Shown here: positions 61,201-64,000 of the stretch, piece by piece | Layout: the number at the start of each line of letters is the position of its first letter | Numbering within the stretch: the first letter of the stretch is position 1 | Source: Achatina immaculata | Lineage: Eukaryota > Mollusca > Gastropoda > Stylommatophora > Achatinidae | Length of the DNA stretch: 64,000 bases | Direction: 5' to 3' | NCBI GenBank assembly: GCA_009760885.1 | Contig: CM019691.1 | Location: 33,121,814-33,185,813, forward strand | The notes under the pieces: model-generated | Database searches by the model: none | What the model saw: the letters and a program-made list of their open reading frames with translations, nothing else | Told to the model about the DNA's origin: nothing | Made by a program: the position numbers and the translations under genes

Positions 61201-62154
61201 GACATTTCAGTTGATCTTATCTATGTATAAAACACATGCTACATGACCAGTGGAAGGAAGTAGTAGTCATATTTCAACATTTCAGGGAGATTAAGTTGAT
61301 GTATGTCTTCATAACACTAAGGTAAGCTACATGACCAGCAGAAGGAAGGAATAGTGATACATGATGCAGATGGTCATAGTGGCCATGCAGGCAAGATAAA
61401 TTACTAAAATGATTTTTGTGATCAGAGTGTGTTAAGCAGACCATTTGCTAAAATTATGGCCTGTCAAAAGATGTCGGCCTACACTTCCATTTGTGATTTT
61501 ACCTGCCCCGTAGTGATTATGATGTATCTCTACTATTAAAGTATATATAATTTGAGATTATGAAGATGCAGTTGCAGTCTACTGCCATCATTATCAGTTG
61601 TGCCGAATAAATGAAAATTCACTTTCCGTGATTCTTTATTGATACAAATACTTTTGTGCAATGAAGGGCTTGAAAATTTTTTTTTTTTTTTCAAACTTCA
61701 GCATCCATTTGTGGAAACAGTGGCCAACACATTTCCATATGTTGCCCTTGACCGAGGAGTGAATACGGAGGATGAATTGAGGCACAGGTTTTACAGAGTT
61801 TCTCGGATCTGCCGCAGGCTGGGTCTGGTTGACACAAAAAGCCCATCCCTGTACAAATACCTGATATCCTTTTTGCACTCATTTGTAGTTCTTGACAATG
61901 TTGTGGCCACCATTGAAAGAGGTGAGGTGGATTTAACTACCTTGGATAATTTTTCCCTGCTTGCCCATGCGCAGTACTGGATGGAGAAAGGAAACTTGGA
62001 CCTTGCTTTGAGGTTTATGATCCAGTTGACAGGAGAATCCCGTAGGGCTGCCAGTGACTGGATCAACGAAGCCAGACTTTTATTGGAGACCAAACAGATT
62101 GCATATACGTTAATATCATATGCATCTGCAACCGGGTTGGCAAATACATTTTAG
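18892..62154 (+). CDS. IMMT: MICOS complex subunit MIC60 (mitofilin), whole gene of 19 coding exons
   Basis: MIC60 is the inner-membrane scaffold of the MICOS complex; it forms crista junctions and bridges to the outer-membrane SAM complex. The exons listed separately add up to 2619 nt, 872 residues plus stop, with every GT-AG junction in phase. Residues 1-25 are Arg/Lys/Ser-rich (mitochondrial presequence). A helix at about 48-66 (FVGLSLPVAAGGVLGYAWY) is the transmembrane anchor, with the glycine motif typical of MIC60. An acidic, probably disordered linker covers about 137-350, coiled coil about 350-670, and the conserved mitofilin domain the last 150 residues. Human MIC60 has 758 residues; the extra length is in the linker. 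About 94 percent of the 43-kb gene is intron, mostly repeats. The exon-1 assignment is the least certain part. Confidence 0.94.
18990..20360 (+). mobile_element. LINE family B, 5'-truncated, in IMMT intron 1
   Basis: RT domain fragments in order: NLSDCNNWRGVTLL, the run QEQPGFRKGRSCLDQI, later LDFADDILL (catalytic FADD box, near 19585) and LRLFNLNVISTLIYACECW, then a basic C-terminus with TGRRKRGRPCETLKR. Several stops and frameshifts. It ends near ggcacgggaaggatataag. The element begins only about 70 bp after the exon 1 donor. A highly similar copy lies inverted at 26760-27720. Confidence 0.88.
20361..21080. other. Intron 1 sequence, nothing identified
   Basis: No recognised repeat or coding frame; a short poly-A run lies at 21028-21043. 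Confidence 0.45.
21085..21305 (+). mobile_element. tRNA-derived SINE
   Basis: The head gggcatctgagtggtgaagt with a following aggtcaggagtgaatctgg looks like degenerate A and B boxes of a tRNA-derived promoter. The body (atgctgaccatatcaccctt, then caccatatcccaatg) recurs at 51290-51515, and a related SINE is at 41735-41965. Confidence 0.65.
21840..22160 (+). repeat. Dispersed repeat S2 copy
   Basis: Carries the S2 landmarks gaccaagaccctgtcccacc, the run caccccctgctttttagctg and ttacagggagttcgtacaag, in the same orientation as the copy at 11690. Confidence 0.75.
22290..22728 (-). mobile_element. LINE family C 3' part, interrupted by a TTAA element
   Basis: The minus-strand frame encodes ATYACETWTLNKTAKKQMNA and, further on, YRRVLQISW. 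The 5' continuation of the same element lies at 23407-23590, beyond the inserted element at 22729-23406. Confidence 0.8.
22729..23406. mobile_element. TTAA-type (piggyBac-like) miniature element, copy 1
   Basis: Nearly identical to the complete copy at 24426-25125 in the same orientation. The right end gcacgggaagagTTAA is intact; the left end has lost about 20 bp of the terminal repeat. It sits inside LINE C exactly where an uninterrupted copy (about 26275-26290) has cccttaaaaatctt, so the insertion target was TTAA. No transposase frame. Confidence 0.8.
23407..23590 (-). mobile_element. LINE family C, 5' continuation of the interrupted copy
   Basis: The minus-strand frame reads EEVESFEYLGSLVTNNGDT and EIKEDIYRSSKTKITKEAV, the part of the polymerase just upstream of the segment at 22290-22728. 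It ends about 150 bp before exon 2. Confidence 0.8.
23742..23839 (+). CDS. IMMT: IMMT exon 2
   Basis: 98 nt, phase 0 in and 2 out. Encodes GRHVINAARKLATES followed by a proline-rich stretch (QNVPPPLPQAPPK), completing the presequence and the pre-membrane segment, residues 10-42. Acceptor cactttcccag, donor gtaaga. Confidence 0.85.
23945..24260 (+). repeat. S2-related repeat with internal 33-bp tandem array
   Basis: From 23966 to 24120 a 33-bp unit containing agtgacccacagcagttaac is repeated four to five times. This unit derives from the S2 segment seen once in other copies. Flanking sequence is degenerate S2. Confidence 0.75.
24426..25125. mobile_element. TTAA-type (piggyBac-like) miniature element, copy 2, complete
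   Basis: Bounded by TTAACTCTTtcc and ggAAGAGTTAA, that is, inverted termini inside TTAA duplications, the signature of piggyBac-class insertion. 700 bp including both TTAAs, no significant ORF, so non-autonomous. Same orientation as copy 1. Confidence 0.85.
25126..25835. other. Intron 2 sequence, nothing identified
   Basis: Purine-rich on the plus strand with no recognised element. Confidence 0.45.
25840..26445 (-). mobile_element. LINE family C fragment
   Basis: The minus-strand frame includes EITRRTSIALQKLKQLKN, then IFPIATYACKTWTLNKTAEK and ECKCYRRVLHI. This is the uninterrupted counterpart of 22290-23590. Confidence 0.82.
26760..27720 (-). mobile_element. LINE family B, inverted copy in IMMT intron 2
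   Basis: The minus strand encodes HSKVISTKTKLRLFNLNVIP and a segment with TKTGFEINKDKTKIMKLL, nearly the same as the copy at 18990-20360. It is interrupted by stops and truncated at the 5' side near 27720. Confidence 0.88.
27721..28066. other. End of intron 2, nothing identified
   Basis: Short AT-rich stretch leading to the exon 3 acceptor (attattcag). Confidence 0.5.
28067..28252 (+). CDS. IMMT: IMMT exon 3 (transmembrane anchor)
   Basis: 186 nt, phase 2 in and 2 out. Encodes KFVGLSLPVAAGGVLGYAWY (membrane helix with GGVLG) then DSIPYAKELLENILP, which aligns with the segment after the human MIC60 anchor (IPYSDKLFEM). Confidence 0.95.
28263..28305. repeat. TA microsatellite and T run
   Basis: TA repeat followed by poly-T starting about 10 nt after the exon 3 donor. 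Confidence 0.9.
28867..29100 (+). repeat. Short tandem repeat made of splice-site-like motifs
   Basis: About a dozen degenerate units of 15-18 bp built from gatttccag and tgtaagacttccagtg. Each unit carries a ttccag acceptor-like motif and many a gtaaga donor-like motif. The array ends about 45 nt before exon 4. Confidence 0.8.
29146..29188 (+). CDS. IMMT: IMMT exon 4
   Basis: 43 nt, phase 2 in and 0 out, encoding VKPEASLEKASVRN after the shared Arg codon. Acceptor tttctttcag, donor gtaaga. Confidence 0.85.
29189..29883. other. IMMT intron 4
   Basis: A TTAACTCTTCTCAGTGCC motif at 29378 resembles the termini of the TTAA elements, but no partner end was found. Otherwise nothing identified. 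Confidence 0.4.
29884..29938 (+). CDS. IMMT: IMMT exon 5
   Basis: 55 nt, phase 0 in and 1 out, encoding VQQEVAKGAVLQNFPSKA. Acceptor cttgaag, donor gtaaag. This is the last constant exon before the six symmetric ones. Confidence 0.85.
30561..30749. mobile_element. 189-bp TTAA-type miniature inverted-repeat element
   Basis: Starts TTAACTCTTAACCTGCC and ends ggaaggTTAAGAGTTAA, giving about 14-bp inverted ends inside TTAA sites. No coding capacity. Terminal motif related to the 700-bp elements near exon 2; internal sequence differs. Confidence 0.8.
30933..32230 (-). mobile_element. Complete-length mariner transposon with broken transposase
   Basis: Inverted termini of about 30 bp (acaaggtccgacagttaag and its mate, reverse complement acaaggttcgaaaattaag) sit between TA dinucleotides, 1298 bp in all, the usual mariner size. 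The minus strand encodes an HTH part (NESGVNRETIRKIL), VAEDETWIF (first Asp), LLHDNAPAH (second Asp) and LPYSPDLSPCNYF (third Asp, D34D spacing class). The three catalytic motifs are in different frames, so frameshifts have killed it although all three Asp codons survive. Confidence 0.92.
32233..32827. other. Intron 5 sequence, nothing identified
   Basis: AT-rich with no recognised element. Confidence 0.45.
32828..33186 (-). mobile_element. LINE family B 3' fragment with 32-bp target-site duplication
   Basis: The insert 32860-33154 reads on the minus strand as the LINE B C-terminus (KQAIKWNTTGRRKRGRPRET, then SFVEVERLAEDRKNW) plus a taagat-type repeat tail. It is flanked by exact 32-bp repeats beginning gtttatagtaaatacaaatg at 32828-32859 and 33155-33186. 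Severe 5' truncation and a perfect duplication indicate a recent insertion. Confidence 0.92.
33245..33420 (+). mobile_element. Possible SINE fragment
   Basis: Contains caccagtcacctaacgggga, matching the segment after the tRNA-like head of the SINE at 21085-21305; the rest is diverged. Confidence 0.35.
34018..34036. repeat. Poly-C run of about 19
   Basis: It lies about 50 nt upstream of the exon 6 acceptor and may act as, or disturb, its pyrimidine tract. Confidence 0.85.
34088..34306 (+). CDS. IMMT: IMMT exon 6 (symmetric, acidic linker)
   Basis: 219 nt, phase 1 in and 1 out. Encodes SYFEAYSTALCSSERDVDN, a hydrophilic stretch, then SSQEEESDSDEE. No counterpart in human MIC60 is obvious. Acceptor ttcttgcag, donor gtattt. 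Confidence 0.85.
34307..35285. other. IMMT intron 6, first part
   Basis: AT-rich with a poly-G run at 34616-34628; no element recognised. Confidence 0.45.
35290..36370 (+). repeat. 45/46-bp minisatellite, split by a LINE fragment
   Basis: About 15 units containing attgtcttcaggctcacttg and tattgtctgtttatt(t)acag run from 35290 to 35905 and resume at 36205-36370. The interruption 35945-36204 is a LINE G end. Units are open in several frames, giving spurious ORFs. Some units have cttgtaagag, others cttgtcagag. Confidence 0.9.
35945..36204 (-). mobile_element. LINE family G 3' end inside the minisatellite
   Basis: It starts with a gaat tetranucleotide repeat followed by ctttatttttcaagggtaaa and attgggcacgcaggcccgtc, the same 3' end as at 56445-57180. 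It closes with gaggaagaagaagaag, after which minisatellite sequence continues. Confidence 0.75.
36808..36900 (+). CDS. IMMT: IMMT exon 7 (symmetric, poly-Glu)
   Basis: 93 nt, phase 1 in and 1 out. Encodes DSTDDEEEDEE continuing into a glutamate tract, about 16 consecutive acidic residues, then VHQSGELKR. The tract is coded by a GAG/GAA microsatellite. Donor ggg/gtattg. Confidence 0.8.
37195..37880 (-). repeat. Dispersed repeat S2, complex cluster
   Basis: Three partial or full S2 copies in the minus orientation follow each other (about 37200-37330, 37340-37680 and 37700-37880), separated by poly-T runs. Landmarks are the reverse of caccccctgctttttagctg and accctgtcccacctctccat. Confidence 0.75.
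37881..39700. other. IMMT intron 7 sequence, nothing identified
   Basis: AT-rich, without a recognised repeat or coding exon. Confidence 0.4.
39704..39910 (-). CDS. Unidentified antisense coding-like segment in IMMT intron 7
   Basis: On the minus strand, after an acceptor-like gcgccttacag, a frame of about 60 codons reads APCDLSYLQSILRGSAQSEV, then TSDDESDADQIRKQSKSFFS and HKERNINLQ. The composition looks protein-like and is not simple sequence. No clear donor follows. It could be an exon of a nested gene, a processed pseudogene piece or part of an unrecognised retroelement. Confidence 0.3.
   Translation of the reverse strand: MAPCDLSYLQSILRGSAQSEVTSDDESDADQIRKQSKSFFSHKERNINLQKVYVEKYNCYAYLPSYQY
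39930..40260 (+). mobile_element. LINE reverse-transcriptase linker fragment
   Basis: The plus-strand frame reads KLERWKEYFSSVLNRP, then APSAEEELKISTGPIAIEEI, the conserved run-up to the RT domain of RTE/Jockey-like LINEs. Sequence after 40110 is diverged. Confidence 0.6.
40597..40779 (-). mobile_element. Possible mariner N-terminal fragment
   Basis: The minus strand encodes KVHEWAETFKMGRVSVTDKA, resembling the end of the mariner helix-turn-helix domain. Neither ends nor catalytic motifs were found. Confidence 0.3.
40780..41730. other. IMMT intron 7 sequence, nothing identified
   Basis: T-rich on the plus strand. A long open frame (40606-41217) exists but is composition-driven. Confidence 0.4.
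41735..41965 (-). mobile_element. tRNA-derived SINE
   Basis: Reverse complement begins ggagtctgaatagagcactg, with gttagtgcac and a later ttcaagtttgg as A- and B-box-like parts. The body includes gtgcccatgttttccttg and the related gcatcattggcc. Confidence 0.55.
42185..42450 (-). mobile_element. LINE family B 3' fragment
   Basis: Matches 32876-33154 with small deletions: cccgtgctgttagg at the 3' end and gatagcttgttttgggattc inside. Confidence 0.8.
42455..42535 (+). mobile_element. LINE family C 3' terminus with tetranucleotide tail
   Basis: Contains gaggcctacagaagagctgt then ggaacatgcaaatgaatgaa; the tail is an ATGA repeat. Only the last 80 bp are present, on the opposite strand to the adjoining LINE B. 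Confidence 0.7.
42560..42800 (-). mobile_element. LINE family E fragment
   Basis: The minus strand encodes SLEAAEMWFIRRMLRIPWTA then KITNEECTLEKHNSQRQSA, a LINE polymerase C-terminal segment, and has a GAT-repeat tail. A second copy is at 59205-59800. Confidence 0.7.
42801..43421. other. End of IMMT intron 7, nothing identified
   Basis: AT-rich sequence leading to the exon 8 acceptor. Confidence 0.45.
43422..43487 (+). CDS. IMMT: IMMT exon 8 (symmetric)
   Basis: 66 nt, phase 1 in and 1 out, encoding LEKKLTDEILANRSNPLHAL. Acceptor tttgttgcag, donor gtatag. Confidence 0.82.
43488..44128. other. IMMT intron 8, nothing identified
   Basis: Contains a short local duplication (gatctggaatctaaaatt at about 43770 and 43820). 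Confidence 0.5.
44129..44227 (+). CDS. IMMT: IMMT exon 9 (symmetric)
   Basis: 99 nt, phase 1 in and 1 out, encoding SDSVQTQGYRVFPVHRSD then DLLIDDEDEDDDDS. Acidic end. Donor gtttca is weak. Confidence 0.82.
44228..45265. other. IMMT intron 9, nothing identified
   Basis: AT-rich without a recognised element until the LINE D fragment. Confidence 0.45.
45270..45465 (-). mobile_element. LINE family D 3' fragment
   Basis: The minus-strand frame reads GTWRCTTQEELEEVGKTWFE then LAGEPLLMLHCEYRG, followed by a GAT-rich tail. Second copy at 58465-58700. Confidence 0.7.
45529..45588 (+). CDS. IMMT: IMMT exon 10 (symmetric)
   Basis: 60 nt, phase 1 in and 1 out, encoding DSGSDKSLSTALKKDPAHQ. Acceptor ttttggctag, donor gtatgt. 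Confidence 0.82.
45630..46160. repeat. 44-bp minisatellite
   Basis: About eleven units containing agtgactggtaaaatgggat then attgacttgtgccctgtg, with divergence at both ends. Located just after the exon 10 donor. Confidence 0.9.
46540..47085 (+). mobile_element. LINE family H fragment, decayed
   Basis: The plus strand contains LGLTIDHHLMWNLHVYNLTK and NTRLHVTYMSTFKLLLPNL, typical of the RT thumb region of CR1/Jockey-like elements, with stops. It ends at the exon 11 acceptor region. Confidence 0.6.
47099..47209 (+). CDS. IMMT: IMMT exon 11 (symmetric)
   Basis: 111 nt, phase 1 in and 1 out. Encodes an Ala/Thr stretch then KINPSVIEAQLQRREEDEK, which resembles the human segment around EEVAARLAQQEKQEQ. 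Acceptor tttctcag; other AGs just downstream in caacagcaacagcag could be alternative acceptors. Confidence 0.85.
47210..48225. other. IMMT intron 11, nothing identified
   Basis: A-rich in the second half; possibly old LINE sequence, not assignable. Confidence 0.4.
48230..48560 (+). mobile_element. LINE family F 3' end
   Basis: The plus-strand frame reads FLTGHSRLQAQMYKLKAAQT then CTCKNSLQTPEHIPQICILC, the zinc-knuckle-like end after the RNase H region of Jockey/I-type LINEs. Confidence 0.7.
48900..49039 (+). CDS. IMMT: IMMT exon 12
   Basis: 140 nt, phase 1 in and 0 out. Encodes LIAEAVKAQAEAASSIYKHT and EVLKKAMDDTSD, aligning with the human segment ending NILKAAMDNSE. Donor GAT/gtgggt. Confidence 0.92.
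49341..49726. mobile_element. hAT-like miniature element
   Basis: Left end CAGTGTTTCCCAAAGTGGGC and right end TGGGAAACAATG are near-perfect inverted termini of the hAT type. About 386 bp, non-coding. Flanking 8-mers do not match, so the target duplication has decayed or the ends are slightly misplaced. Confidence 0.6.
49730..50810. other. IMMT intron 12, A/C-rich stretch of unknown origin
   Basis: From about 50030 to 50480 the plus strand is A- and C-rich with caaaaaatggagagga and two gtcctaaaa(a)aggaca motifs. It looks like old repeat sequence but matches no family in this window. Confidence 0.35.
50815..51000 (-). mobile_element. LINE family B 3' fragment
   Basis: The 3' part only: cttacatccttcctttgctg, then gtttcatgtggtcgacctct, matching 32876-33050 and 26760. 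Confidence 0.72.
51130..51515 (+). mobile_element. S2-related fragment followed by a tRNA-like SINE
   Basis: 51130-51290 is diverged S2. From 51290 a SINE with gctgagtggtgaaattt, then gtgatgctgaccacattc and caccatatcccctgagtg, matches the copy at 21085-21305. Confidence 0.6.
51577..51722. mobile_element. Possible hAT-like miniature element
   Basis: Ends ggggtttctcagtgg and ctgagaaacactg resemble hAT termini, but the left one is incomplete. Confidence 0.4.
52159..52256 (+). CDS. IMMT: IMMT exon 13
   Basis: 98 nt, phase 0 in and 2 out. Encodes ILLKDAQWEAVAIAQKEREL, aligning with the human SAQWRTVEGALKER region, start of the coiled coil. Donor gtatgt. Confidence 0.92.
52395..52790 (-). mobile_element. 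LINE family A 3' fragment
   Basis: Reverse of the 15000-15280 end: gaactttaagtccaaaggca, then catggggcttctgcaagggt. The sequence further right encodes a decayed polymerase tail. Confidence 0.7.
52791..54112. other. IMMT intron 13, mostly unidentified
   Basis: 53090-53330 looks like an old repeat (LINE-like on the minus strand) without a clear motif. The remainder is AT-rich. Confidence 0.35.
54113..54248 (+). CDS. IMMT: IMMT exon 14
   Basis: 136 nt, phase 2 in and 0 out. Encodes KSVEKLKDILQEGRSNQ then FPATKQLAEFLKELGNANLQ, coiled coil. Donor gttgac is weak; an internal CAG/gtaact at 54163 is a possible alternative donor. Confidence 0.88.
54249..55235. other. IMMT intron 14, first part
   Basis: A tRNA-like SINE remnant on the minus strand may cover about 54490-54590. 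The rest is unidentified. Confidence 0.3.
55240..55502 (-). mobile_element. LINE family G internal fragment
   Basis: gtgctggttagttgtttgtg, then actgctcgcttctggagtga, repeats 57060-57180 almost exactly. Confidence 0.7.
55541..55661 (+). CDS. IMMT: IMMT exon 15
   Basis: 121 nt, phase 0 in and 1 out. Encodes VRNAEAEANVMQKYKDLVDK then GKKQFQKEIESVIPE, matching the human KRELDSITPEV region. Donor gtaagt. Confidence 0.93.
56139..56362 (+). CDS. IMMT: IMMT exon 16
   Basis: 224 nt, phase 1 in and 0 out. Encodes LTEDELNALIAHAHRRIEQL, nearly the human DDLNSLIAHAHRRIDQL, then a charged coiled coil. Donor gtaagt. Confidence 0.96.
56445..57180 (-). mobile_element. LINE family G 3' end
   Basis: A 131-codon minus-strand frame ends a LINE polymerase: LCSLQKRAVKLIKDQ, later KLVHQILSRHAAPYLWNLF, then AAHLWNTLL. 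The tail is an ATTG-type repeat at about 56447-56460. CR1/RTE-like end. Confidence 0.82.
57185..57440 (+). repeat. Dispersed repeat S2, diverged copy
   Basis: aaagacctgtcccacttctc, then a diverged middle with catggcagcagtctgcc; more diverged than the copies at 11690 and 21840. Confidence 0.6.
57440..57635. repeat. 49-bp tandem repeat
   Basis: About three and a half copies of a unit containing gattaagatttaaggtagag and acaaggacaagagatagtaa. Confidence 0.9.
57636..58198. other. End of IMMT intron 16, nothing identified
   Basis: AT-rich sequence; acceptor tgccgcag precedes exon 17. Confidence 0.45.
58199..58427 (+). CDS. IMMT: IMMT exon 17
   Basis: 229 nt, phase 0 in and 1 out. Encodes EVRRQLARQAAAHSDHLKDV, matching human RTQLRRQAAAHTDHLRDVL, and ends WISRLKGIEAAVE. 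Confidence 0.96.
58465..58700 (-). mobile_element. LINE family D 3' fragment
   Basis: The minus strand encodes GKRKRDRPLGTWRSTIQEEL then WFEVSRLAQDRMAGEPLLML; begins about 40 nt after the exon 17 donor. Confidence 0.75.
58701..59200. other. IMMT intron 17, first part
   Basis: Contains a short duplication around tatattgtatatttaat (58805 and 58845). 58960-59150 is A-rich, possibly LINE-derived. Confidence 0.4.
59205..59800 (-). mobile_element. LINE family E fragment
   Basis: CAT-rich tail, then on the minus strand a polymerase C-terminal region. 59505-59580 repeats 42690-42770 (ttagttatttttgttgtcca, cacatttctgctgcttccag). Confidence 0.7.
59801..60524. other. End of IMMT intron 17
   Basis: A tandem duplication of a roughly 45-bp unit (taattatgca(a)tcatttgcat) lies at 60375-60460. 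59950-60060 may be an old SINE. Confidence 0.4.
60525..60685 (+). CDS. IMMT: IMMT exon 18
   Basis: 161 nt, phase 1 in and 0 out. Encodes EKLARCAQDLWLACIALNSV, matching the human ARKAHQLWLSVEAL segment at the entry to the mitofilin domain. Donor gtagtg. Confidence 0.94.
60686..61701. other. IMMT intron 18, nothing identified
   Basis: A short duplicated segment (gctacatgaccag at 61231 and 61326) is the only structure noted. Confidence 0.45.
61702..62154 (+). CDS. IMMT: IMMT exon 19 (mitofilin domain, stop)
   Basis: 453 nt, phase 0, residues 723-872 and TAG. Encodes RGVNTEDELRHRFYRVSRIC, the run GNLDLALRFMIQLTGESRRA, then SDWINEARLLLETKQ, aligning with the most conserved C-terminal part of MIC60. 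In other species this region binds MIC19 and closes the MICOS assembly. Confidence 0.97.
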   Translation, partial: HPFVETVANTFPYVALDRGVNTEDELRHRFYRVSRICRRLGLVDTKSPSLYKYLISFLHSFVVLDNVVATIERGEVDLTTLDNFSLLAHAQYWMEKGNLDLALRFMIQLTGESRRAASDWINEARLLLETKQIAYTLISYASATGLANTF

Positions 62155-62690
62155 ATAACGAATTACAGTTGCTTTGTTACATTATCATTTTCAGTGAATG
62201 AGCCTATACTAGTGTTATAAATGTGTTATTATTGTGTGTGAATACGAGTTTCTTAAAAACTTGAAATTTTATTGTGTATGAAGGTGTAACTAGGAGAATA
62301 GATTCTAAAAAAAAAAAACGTGTCTAAAATACATCTAAAATATATTTCCCCAATGTCCATATGAAGTACTAAATATTTCAAGCTCTTTATTTTCGTGCCT
62401 TTTCATACAGTTGACTGTAGGTTTTCTGAATTTTAGTGAAATAGTTCAAATATTTTTGTAAAGAATAGTCCTTTGGGGAATGGGAGAATTAAAGTAAGGA
62501 GCTGTTAAACAAAAACAACAAAAAAAAAAAGACAATTCCCTCAAACACTTTCTATTCCAAATGGATGCATGGTTGTTACATTCAGTCTAGTTTTGAAATA
62601 ATGTCATAAATGCAGTTTCATTATTTTCTTTTCTTACTGTTAGAAAATTTTTACACTTGGAAATAATTATACCTGTACTAAGGTTGTGTT
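62155..62690 (+). other. IMMT 3' UTR region with candidate poly(A) signal
   Basis: No AATAAA is visible soon after the stop. An ATTAAA at 62488-62493, followed within 30 nt by an A-rich stretch, is the best candidate. Confidence 0.4.
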
Positions 62691-63105
62691 AACAAATGTC
62701 TGTGAGACCTAAACACTTCTTAACAAAACAGCTGAAAAACACATAAATGCCTTTGAATGTAAATGCTACAGAAGAGTCCTTCAGATATCATGGACATAAA
62801 AAAGAACAAATGTACCATACTACAAGTACTTAAAATTGAAGAAAGTTGGCTAGTAAAGAAGATTAAAGAGAGAAAACTTAAATATTTTGGACATTAAATG
62901 TCATGAGAATTTAAGAAGATGTTCTTGGAAGGGTACATAATGGGAAAAAGAAAGAGAGGAAGACCAAGGTGAAGATGGCTGCAAGACATCACTGATAATC
63001 TGCGAATGGATGCATCAGCAGCAGGGCATCTTGCTTACATCCAAGAGGCCTACAGGAGAGCTATTAGGGAGGCAGAGTTCTGCAAAGGACATGCAAATGT
63101 CTGAA
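62690..63105 (+). mobile_element. LINE family C 3' end
   Basis: Plus-strand copy with the frame fragments NKTAEKHINAFECKCYRR and KLKYFGH in broken form, then gaggcctacaggagagctat and ggacatgcaaatg at the end. Confidence 0.78.
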
Positions 63106-64000
63106 GGTTGTGTTATAACCTTGGAATCTGCGGTTTGATTTATATTGGAATCTGGTTTGATTTATGTATCATCTTGTAGGGTTTATTAGGCATAACTTTT
63201 ATTATGAGCAAGGATTCATAATGCTCCAGCGAGGACAGATGGTGGTTGTATCGTGAAGTTATAGCATGTATATAGGAGGATTTTTTTTTTTGAAAGCTCT
63301 GAGATCCTCTTTTCTCCCCACCCCTCCCCATATTGCAGAAGTAATTTCTCAGTTCCCTTAGATGAAACAGCTATAATGTTGAACGATTTTTATTCTTTTG
63401 GAAAGCATAAATTGCTGATATCAGTCATTAAAAAAGATTAGCTGCATCCCAAAGAAAGGACTTTTAATGGTAATTGTTTTCGAAGCAGATGTTTTAACAC
63501 TTATAGGTTAGTGGGGATTCAACACAATGATTAAGATGGTTAGCTCCTTTTGACAGTTCTTCTTCTGTGATACTGCAGGGTCAAAGCATGGTTGATCATA
63601 TAGGGATGCTGGATTCAAAGAGTTAACAAAACCATAGTTATATATAAACTGATACAAGATTATGCATTTGATTATAATTAGTGGTAATCACTAAAATGCT
63701 GACAGACATATCAAGGCAAAATAAGGTCTCATTGCTGTTTTTTAGCTTTTATACTCAAAGGCATTGAAGAAGGTGCAGTTTGTTTTCTTATTCTTCCCAG
63801 AAGTTTGCTTTTGAGCATTATTTCTCTTTGAGTTGTCAACTGAAACATCATTTCTCTCACATTAAATTATTGAAATTCTTTTCTTGAACAAATGATTTGA
63901 GTTTTTTCTGTAATGCTTGTACTTGAGACAGTGGCGTGGTCCAAACACAGAACAGAACAAGATGACAGAGCTACAGACCACATATAAACAGAAGGGACCA
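63106..64000. other. Downstream flank, nothing identified
   Basis: AT-rich; no gene or recognised repeat. Confidence 0.45.

Overview
This is a window from an animal nuclear genome: split genes with GT-AG introns, AT-rich introns packed with transposable elements, and no bacterial-style operons. The mix of non-LTR retrotransposons, mariner/Tc1 and TTAA-type elements, together with an invertebrate-like MIC60 and NSD, suggests a protostome, most likely a mollusc such as a gastropod. That lineage call is inference.

Two recognisable protein genes lie head to head. On the minus strand at 1662-2796 is the first coding exon of an NSD-type histone H3K36 methyltransferase. It carries a long disordered N-terminus and the start of the first PWWP domain; the rest of the gene lies off the left edge. 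On the plus strand, 18892-62154 holds what appears to be a complete MIC60/mitofilin gene (IMMT), the core MICOS subunit that shapes crista junctions. I traced 19 coding exons with matching phases at every junction, giving 872 residues: presequence, transmembrane helix, a variable acidic linker, coiled coil and mitofilin domain. Six consecutive exons coding for the acidic linker are all symmetric phase 1-1 exons, so any of them can be skipped without a frameshift.

Between the two genes (2.8-18.7 kb) lie a possible unidentified minus-strand gene (exons between 5560 and 8869, two of its candidate introns only 32 and 59 nt), a chimera of 5'ETS plus the first 38 nt of 18S rRNA joined to a structured GC-rich retroelement, a second and larger copy of that element at 16.1-17.4 kb, a decayed Tc1 element and a nearly full-length but broken LINE.

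The MIC60 introns hold LINE fragments (families labelled A-H here for cross-reference only), tRNA-like SINEs, a roughly 330-bp dispersed repeat (S2), a complete mariner with frameshifts, TTAA-flanked miniature elements, hAT-like miniature elements and several minisatellites. Two nearly identical 680-700 bp TTAA elements flank exon 2 as direct repeats, and two LINE-B copies flank it as inverted repeats. Family labels, copy boundaries and identities were judged by eye and are approximate.
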